A stretch of 8,296 nt of DNA from Bacillota bacterium (GTDB lineage Bacteria; Bacillota; Sulfobacillia; JABLXB01): positions 1 to 8,296 of the forward strand of contig JANLGA010000025.1 of assembly GCA_024653225.1 (NCBI GenBank), in the 5' to 3' direction. The notes below the pieces were generated by a model. The model did not search any database, was not told the origin of the DNA, and worked only from the letters and a program-made list of their open reading frames with translations. A program made the position numbers and the translations under genes. Within the stretch, counting starts at the first letter, position 1, and each line of letters begins with the position of its first letter. Shown here piece after piece: positions 5,355 through 8,296 of this stretch.

Positions 5355-5624
5355 GTGGCGAACATCAAGTCGGCGATCAAGAGGGCCAAGACCGCGGCTG
5401 CGCGGGCCCGCCGCAACAAGTCGGTCAAGTCTACGGTCCGCACTGCCATCAAGAAGCTCGAAGCGGCAGTCAAGGCGGGCAGCCCCGAGGTGGACCGGTT
5501 TCTCGGCGAAGCCTCCAAGATGATTGACAAGGCGGCCTCCAAGGGTGTAATCCACAAGAACGCCGCGTCTCGAAAGAAATCCCGCCTGGCGCGGAAGGTC
5601 AACGCCGCGAGAGCCTCCCAATAG
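5355..5624 (+). CDS. rpsT: 30S ribosomal protein S20
   Basis: S20 binds 16S rRNA early in assembly of the small subunit. The 89-residue product has the normal length and the highly basic, all-helical composition. It starts VANIKSAIKRAK, with NKSVKSTVRTAIKKLEAA in the middle and a C-terminal block GVIHKNAASRKKSRLARKVNA, all clear family signatures. The GTG at 5355 is chosen over an upstream ATG at 5331 because the family begins with (M)ANIKSAIKR and GGGAGGTGA (5338-5346) is placed 8 nt before it. In Bacillus rpsT lies divergently from gpr-spoIIP; the same divergent layout is kept here, minus gpr. No terminator is seen before the next gene 70 bp downstream. Confidence 0.98.
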   Translation: MANIKSAIKRAKTAAARARRNKSVKSTVRTAIKKLEAAVKAGSPEVDRFLGEASKMIDKAASKGVIHKNAASRKKSRLARKVNAARASQ

Positions 5625-5694
5625 CGTCACGCCCGCGGGACGCCCCGGATCGCGACTCCAGGCCATTGACTCTCCTTCGCCGGGGGGGACGGCC

Positions 5695-7278
5695 TTGTCG
5701 GACTCCGCACCTCATCGCGACCATCGAACCCCGGGATTCTCGACCGGCGCCGACCGCCGGCCGGGCGCTTTCCTGGCGGCCGCGGCGCTGTGCTCGATCG
5801 TCTTGTCCCTGCCCACTCGGTCCTTCGTACCTCACCTCGGCCGTTCGGCTCGCACCTTGGCCGTGGACCCCGCCCTGGTGCGCTCCGTGACCGGCCCGCT
5901 GGAGGGCCGAGTTCGAGTCGTGCCCTCGACTCCCCGAGACGCGTTGCCGCTGCTCCACCGCGGCGATGTAACCGGCATCATCTGCCTTCAGCGCCTGGAC
6001 TCCGACCTAACAGTGAGCACGAAGATAGCCGAGCTGCCCCGAGTGTTCGTGACACCCCTCTTCGGTGAAGGCGAGGCGATCCCCCTGGAAGAGGGCAGGC
6101 GATTGCAGCCGGCCGTCTCCCTCTTCCCTGTCGGCGGCGTCCGCCCCGACTGGTGGAACATAGTCTCCGGGCGGTATCCGCTCCGCGACCCCGTTTACCT
6201 GGTCGCCAGGCGCCCGTCGCCGCTGGAGTCGTTGCTCCGAAGGGTCGTCGTGAAGGCCGACCCCGCGCCCGCCGTCGCCGAGGCATTCGCCTCCGAAGAA
6301 GGCCGAGGGGCGCTTTGTCCCGTGGAAAAGACCATCTCTCTGGCCGCCGTGGGCGACATCATGCTCTCGAGGGGAATTGCCGGCTACATGAGGGAATTCG
6401 GCGTCGAATATCCCGTGTCGCTCGTGGAGTCCCTCCTCTCTTCCCGGGACCTCACGTTCGCCAACCTCGAATCCCCCATGGGCGTGACCGGAAAGCCCCT
6501 GCCCGGAAAGATGATATGGTTTAGGGCCGAGCCCCGCGCGGTCGAGTGCCTCGCCCGTGCGGGCGTAGACATCGTCACCCTGGCGAACAACCACACCATG
6601 GACTACGGACCGGAGAACCTTCTCGAGACCATGGCGATCCTGGACTCGAAGGGCATATCGCATACCGGGGCCGGACGGGACATCGCCGAGTCGCGCAGGC
6701 CGGCGATCCTCGAGAGAAAGGGGATCAAGGTGGCGTTCCTGGGTTACAACGAGTTCGCCGACGCGTCGCTATACTGGGATGCCAAGAACCCGAGGACACT
6801 GCTTGCCGGGCCCGGGACTCCGGGCACGGCCCCCATTGACATGGGAATGATCGCCGAAGACGTCGCGCGGGCGAAGGACGAGGCGGACGTCGTCGTGGTC
6901 TCGTTTCACTGGGGACAGGAATATGTCAATCACCCGCGGGCTTACTTCGACCGCGACTTGAGGCAGATCGCCAGGGGCACGATTGACCTCGGGGCGGACC
7001 TGGTATTGGGGTTCCATCCCCATGCGGTCCAGGGGATCGAGATATACAGGAACAAGCCCATCGCGTACAGCCTCGGGAATTTCATAATGGACCAGGAACG
7101 ACCCATCGCGCGCGAGAGCATGATCGCGTTGTTCGACCTGTCGCGCGACGGCGTCGAATACATGGAAGTGATACCCGCGATGATCGAGAAGGGAAGGCCG
7201 CGTCCGCTCGACGGGGCGGACGCCCGCGCCCTCTTGCAGAAACTCCGCTCCATTTCACGGGACCTGCAGTCGGACTGA
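5695..7278 (+). CDS. CapA/PgsA-type metallophosphatase-fold protein with N-terminal solute-binding-like region
   Basis: A 527-residue protein starting at TTG (5695), with a G-rich Shine-Dalgarno stretch (5683-5689) 5 nt upstream. Residues 24-39 form a signal anchor or signal peptide; no lipobox is present. The C-terminal domain, about 213-505, is the PGA_cap (CapA) calcineurin-like fold: GDIM (Asp221), NLESP (Asn257), LANNHTMDYG (Asn298-His300), SFHWG (His405) and FHPHAVQG (His441, His443), followed by YSLGNFIMDQ. Such proteins act outside the membrane in capsule or poly-gamma-glutamate systems, but many family members lie alone, as here, and have no known substrate. The N-terminal region, about 55-205, contains GRYPLRDPVYLVAR, reminiscent of PstS-like phosphate-binding proteins. 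No capB or capC neighbour is present, so a poly-gamma-glutamate role is not supported. It may be read through from rpsT. Confidence 0.9.
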   Translation: MSDSAPHRDHRTPGFSTGADRRPGAFLAAAALCSIVLSLPTRSFVPHLGRSARTLAVDPALVRSVTGPLEGRVRVVPSTPRDALPLLHRGDVTGIICLQRLDSDLTVSTKIAELPRVFVTPLFGEGEAIPLEEGRRLQPAVSLFPVGGVRPDWWNIVSGRYPLRDPVYLVARRPSPLESLLRRVVVKADPAPAVAEAFASEEGRGALCPVEKTISLAAVGDIMLSRGIAGYMREFGVEYPVSLVESLLSSRDLTFANLESPMGVTGKPLPGKMIWFRAEPRAVECLARAGVDIVTLANNHTMDYGPENLLETMAILDSKGISHTGAGRDIAESRRPAILERKGIKVAFLGYNEFADASLYWDAKNPRTLLAGPGTPGTAPIDMGMIAEDVARAKDEADVVVVSFHWGQEYVNHPRAYFDRDLRQIARGTIDLGADLVLGFHPHAVQGIEIYRNKPIAYSLGNFIMDQERPIARESMIALFDLSRDGVEYMEVIPAMIEKGRPRPLDGADARALLQKLRSISRDLQSD

Positions 7279-7351
7279 CCCCGGGATCGCCGGCACTGTC
7301 CCGCGAATTGCATCCCCGCGCACCCGGGCAGAATTAACCGGGGGTGAGTCC

Positions 7352-8296
7352 GTGAGGATCAGGTTGATCGCGCCCGCGGTGCGGAATCGGGGGGTCCCCA
7401 AGCAGGGATTGTTTCCCCCGATGAGCCTTGCCGTCCTGGCGGCGCTCACGCCCGACCGCCACGAGGTCGAGGTGGTGGACGAGAGCGTCCAGGAGCACCG
7501 GGTGGAACCCGTCCCCGACCTCGTCGGCATCACGGCGATCACCTCGGTCGCGCCCCGCGCCTACGAACTCGCGGAAGAGTACCGGCGCCACGGCGCGCGA
7601 GTGGTCCTGGGTGGGATGCACCCGTCGGCCCTGCCCGAGGAGGCCATGGAACACGCCGACGCCGTCGTGGTGGGCGAGGCCGAGGGCCTGTGGGAGCTCA
7701 TCCTCGAGCACGCTTCAGCGGGAAGGCTCCGGGGGATCTACCGATCGGAGAATCCGCCGTCGCTGTGCCGTCTGCCGTTTCCTCGCTGGGACGTGTTCGA
7801 CCGCCGACGGTACCTCACCATCAATCTCGTTCAGACTTCCCGGGGGTGTCCCCACAGCTGCTCATTCTGCTCGGTCACCAGGTTCTTCGGCAGGACATAT
7901 CGCACGAGGCCCGTCGAGGAAGTGATCCGCGAGGTGTCGCGCATCGGCCGCAGGCTCGTGCTTTTCGTTGACGACAACATCGTCGGGAACAGGGCCCACG
8001 CGCTTCAACTGTTTCGAGCCCTCAAGCCCCTCGGCATCGCCTGGCTCGGTCAGAGCTCCCTCGCGATTGCGGATGATCCGGTCCTGCTGGATGCCGCTCG
8101 CGAGAGCGGGTGCGCCGGCCTGTTCGTGGGGTTCGAGTCCCTCGTGTATGCCAACCTGGAGAGGATCGGCAAGGCGTTGGTGAACCGGGTGGACAGGTTC
8201 ATCGAGGCCATAAGGCGGATCCACGCCCGCGGCATCTCGATCGAAGGGTCATTCATCTTCGGGCTCGACGGCGACGACTGCACGGTGTTCGCCAAG
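7352..8296 (+). CDS. Cobalamin-binding-type radical SAM protein, C terminus cut by window edge
   Basis: The frame from GTG 7352 stays open for 315 codons to the window end; GGGGGTGA (7340-7347) lies 4 nt before the GTG. Residues 1-135 look like the Rossmann-type B12-binding domain of this superfamily: RLIAPAVRNRG start, PPMSLAVLAAL, LVGITA, VVLGGMHPSALPEEA and VVGEAEGLW, without the DxHxxG motif, which is also normal for class B radical SAM methylases. The radical SAM core follows: SRGCPHSCSFC gives CxxxCxxC at Cys166, Cys170, Cys173, with FVDDNIVGN (205-213), GFES (260-263) and SFIFGLDGDD (300-309). Members methylate or rearrange unactivated carbons using S-adenosylmethionine, often with cobalamin; the substrate cannot be inferred. 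Typical members run to about 430-500 residues, so roughly a third is missing. Confidence 0.93.
   Translation, partial: MRIRLIAPAVRNRGVPKQGLFPPMSLAVLAALTPDRHEVEVVDESVQEHRVEPVPDLVGITAITSVAPRAYELAEEYRRHGARVVLGGMHPSALPEEAMEHADAVVVGEAEGLWELILEHASAGRLRGIYRSENPPSLCRLPFPRWDVFDRRRYLTINLVQTSRGCPHSCSFCSVTRFFGRTYRTRPVEEVIREVSRIGRRLVLFVDDNIVGNRAHALQLFRALKPLGIAWLGQSSLAIADDPVLLDAARESGCAGLFVGFESLVYANLERIGKALVNRVDRFIEAIRRIHARGISIEGSFIFGLDGDDCTVFAK

Noticed and set aside
5773..5790. A lipoprotein signal in the CapA-like protein.
   Set aside because: The Cys near residue 33 is preceded by Leu, not the small residue a lipobox needs.
6007..6663. A 218-codon minus-strand frame inside capA, with further antisense frames at 7334-7711 and 7862-8224.
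   Set aside because: They are opposite strongly conserved coding sequence and show no family motif.
7279..7351. A terminator (CGGGA/TCCCG pairing) after capA, and a promoter (TTGCAT near 7308) before the radical SAM gene.
   Set aside because: The stem has five pairs with a 12-nt loop and no U run, and no acceptable -10 lies at the right distance from TTGCAT.

Overview
The window looks like a piece of a high-GC, spore-forming Bacillota (Firmicutes) chromosome. Evidence: a spoIIP engulfment gene, an hrcA repressor gene with a perfect CIRCE operator, and the order rpsT / spoIIP / hrcA, a reduced form of the rpsT-gpr-spoIIP-lepA-hemN(hemW)-hrcA block known from Bacillus and relatives. An archaeal-like (group III) chaperonin in the heat-shock operon points to a clostridial or deep-branching, possibly thermophilic lineage such as the one containing Carboxydothermus. 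The species cannot be named from this sequence.

Left part (1-3115, minus strand): a heat-shock operon. A sigma-A type promoter (TTGACA-N17-TATTTT) and CIRCE sit upstream of hrcA. Then come a 107-bp gap with a strong RNA hairpin, a group III chaperonin gene broken by a one-base frameshift, a 98-codon ORF whose product resembles only one subdomain (IIB) of the DnaK ATPase domain, and the first seven codons of dnaJ at the window edge. In the usual operon grpE and dnaK lie between hrcA and dnaJ. Here that place is taken by the chaperonin and the DnaK-subdomain ORF. This is the most unusual part of the window.

Middle (3165-5202, minus strand): a small His/Asp-rich membrane protein of uncertain function, spoIIP (septal peptidoglycan hydrolase for engulfment), and a 4-TM holin-like protein built from two similar halves. 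gpr, lepA and hemW, often found here, are absent.

Right part (5298-8296, plus strand): a divergent promoter drives rpsT (ribosomal protein S20). It is followed by a CapA/PgsA-type metallophosphatase fused to an N-terminal region resembling a solute-binding protein, and by a cobalamin-binding-type radical SAM protein that runs off the window.

The only stretches longer than 100 bp without a gene are 1892-1998 (hairpin and ribosome-binding site), 3031-3164 (promoter and CIRCE), 4772-4875 (a possible sporulation promoter) and 5203-5354 (divergent promoters). No tRNA, rRNA, CRISPR array, insertion sequence or phage gene module was seen.
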